Positions 63,014 through 64,000 of a stretch of DNA of 64,000 nt are shown one piece after another. The notes under the pieces are model-generated. The model did not search any database and was not told the DNA's origin. It saw only the letters and a list, made by a program, of their open reading frames with translations. A program made the position numbers and the translations under genes. Numbering within the stretch: the first letter of the stretch is position 1; each line of letters opens with the position of its first letter. The DNA is from Acidimicrobiaceae bacterium (lineage in GTDB: Bacteria; Actinomycetota; Acidimicrobiia; Acidimicrobiales; RAAP-2). The stretch spans positions 1-64,000 of the forward strand of contig DAHUZT010000088.1 in assembly GCA_027315005.1 (NCBI GenBank), written 5' to 3'.

Positions 63014-63046
63014 GATCCCCGATGCGGACAGGCCGATTCGGGGATC
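63014..63046 (+). terminator. Hairpin at the end of the galactosyl-sugar operon
   Basis: A 9-bp perfect stem GATCCCCGA/TCGGGGATC with a 15-nt loop begins three bases after the aldolase stop. There is no T-tract, but the position suits a transcription end. The rest of the gap to 63276 shows GGTCGGTCGGGTGGTCGG repeats and no gene. Confidence 0.6.
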
Positions 63047-63276
63047 TCCCGGACCCCTGCTCACGTGCGCACTGCACCACCGGAGAAGGACTTCACCACT
63101 CGAGAGGGACTGCACCGGCTGAGCCACATTGCGGCATACGCCTTCGGACTCCGTGACCCAAAGGTCGGTCCGTCGGGTGGTCGGTCGGGTGGTCGGCATC
63201 GTTCGGTCGATCCACCGATCTTGTCGGGATGGACCCTTGCCCTTCGGTTCACCCTCGGATAGAACAGACGGATGTG

Positions 63277-64000
63277 GTGAGCAACATCGGGTGGAGCTGT
63301 TCGACGGCGAATCGGGATGCGATTTTCCGGCACGGCAGTTCGAACGTTCGGGCCGGCGCGATCCTTGCCCTCGCTATCCTCACTGGGACCACGTCGTTGG
63401 CGATCCTCTCTCCCAACCGTGCCGGTGCCGATACTCTTTCCAATGCGAGAGCGCAGGCATCGACTCTCGAAGCGCAGCTTGCGGCAACCAGTAGCCGCCT
63501 CGATCAACTTGACCAACTGTACGAAGGCTCTCAGTACAGGCTTCAGCAGGTCGACGCTCGAATCATCGTGACCCAGAGCAAGCTGGCGGCCGCGCGGCAC
63601 CTCGTGGCGATCGATCGACTCCAGTTGCGCAGGGAGGCCATACGGACCTACACCAGCGAGGGGACCTCGTCACCGGTGGCCCAGCTCTTCACCTCGGCCA
63701 GGAGTACCTCTGGGATCGCATCGGTGTACGCGAACATCGCGGTCGGCAATGCGGCCAATGTCATCGATCGCCTCGACCACGCCGCGCTACGGCTCCAGGC
63801 ACAACAGAAGTCCCTCGAGGACCAGCGGTCGCAGGCGGCAAGTGCGCGGTCGTCGATCTCCAATGCCGCCGTAGAGGCGAATGACCTGCAGAAGCAAGAA
63901 CAGACCATGCTCAGCAGTGCCAACAAGACCGTGGCCACTCTGGTGTTGCAACGACAAGCACAGCAACAGGCAGCAGTCAAGGCCGCTTCGGTGGCCGACG
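63277..64000 (+). CDS. Secreted coiled-coil protein, N-terminal part, probable peptidoglycan hydrolase
   Basis: Missing from the ORF track because its stop lies past the window edge. GTG 63277 (or 63274) opens a frame to the end. It has a signal peptide (AGAILALAILTGTTSLAIL, cleavage near AGADTL) and then about 190 residues of alternating Leu/Gln/Ala heptads (LSNARAQASTLEAQLAATSS, LRLQAQQKSLEDQ), a long coiled coil. This is the layout of PcsB/RipA-type wall proteins, whose C-terminus is usually NlpC/P60, CHAP or M23; here that domain is outside, so the enzyme part is inference. Confidence 0.8.
   Translation, partial: MSNIGWSCSTANRDAIFRHGSSNVRAGAILALAILTGTTSLAILSPNRAGADTLSNARAQASTLEAQLAATSSRLDQLDQLYEGSQYRLQQVDARIIVTQSKLAAARHLVAIDRLQLRREAIRTYTSEGTSSPVAQLFTSARSTSGIASVYANIAVGNAANVIDRLDHAALRLQAQQKSLEDQRSQAASARSSISNAAVEANDLQKQEQTMLSSANKTVATLVLQRQAQQQAAVKAASVAD

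Overview
The window is high-GC DNA (GTG and TTG starts are common, codon third positions are strongly G/C) from a free-living actinobacterium-like genome. An F420/luciferase-type oxidoreductase, a DUF3048 lipoprotein, a dense set of 4-bp gene overlaps and an actinobacterial-type LexA box 5' of recA all point to Actinomycetota; an acidimicrobial or similar soil/freshwater lineage is my guess, not something the sequence proves.

Layout. 1-155 holds a structured, intron-like RNA end. 220-17026 is mostly housekeeping: SnoaL-like and LLM enzymes, a GT-C mannosyltransferase-like protein, recA with its SOS box, a DapB-like dehydrogenase, a type II-like lumazine synthase divergent from a TetR regulator with a 25-bp perfect palindrome between them, a DUF3048 lipoprotein, membrane proteins, cinA-pgsA-rimO, a PIG-V-like mannosyltransferase and a methyltransferase. 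A tRNA-Ser(GCT) at 17308-17396 borders a decayed stretch (17.4-26.4 kb). That stretch contains a DODA-type dioxygenase, a HAD phosphatase, an SDR and an ABC exporter, all intact. They lie among a frameshifted methyltransferase, a frameshifted small gene, a P450 tail, an SDR remnant and a complete carotenoid oxygenase gene broken by five frameshifts and a nonsense codon.

26.4-30.2 kb carries a flavin electron-transfer set: ApbE flavin transferase, a secreted FMN-binding protein carrying the ApbE target motif, and a ferric-reductase-like membrane protein. 30.4-45 kb holds a DUF1254 protein, an SGNH hydrolase, an amidohydrolase interrupted by one in-frame TGA, an MFS/SDR/acyl-CoA dehydrogenase operon, a Tat-lipoprotein GH2 glycosidase and an ABC exporter-methyltransferase operon preceded by a short leader ORF. 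45-49 kb looks like an isoprenoid-quinone or prenyl-lipid set (UbiA-like membrane protein, UbiE-like methyltransferase, geranylgeranyl-reductase-like flavoprotein, PAP2 phosphatase). 49-51 kb encodes a secreted TIG-domain protein and a Tat-exported phospholipase-C-like phosphoesterase.

The right end (51.2-63.0 kb) is the most coherent system. A DeoR repressor is divergent from a nine-gene, mostly overlapping operon: SIS isomerase/deaminase, cytoplasmic GH35-like beta-galactosidase, a complete sugar ABC importer (binding lipoprotein, two permeases, ATPase), two PfkB-family kinases (the second LacC-like) and a LacD-like tagatose-bisphosphate aldolase, closed by a hairpin. It reads as an ABC-fed pathway for a galactosyl or galactosaminyl sugar through tagatose 6-phosphate and tagatose 1,6-bisphosphate. 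The window ends inside a secreted coiled-coil cell-wall protein that the ORF track misses because its stop lies outside.
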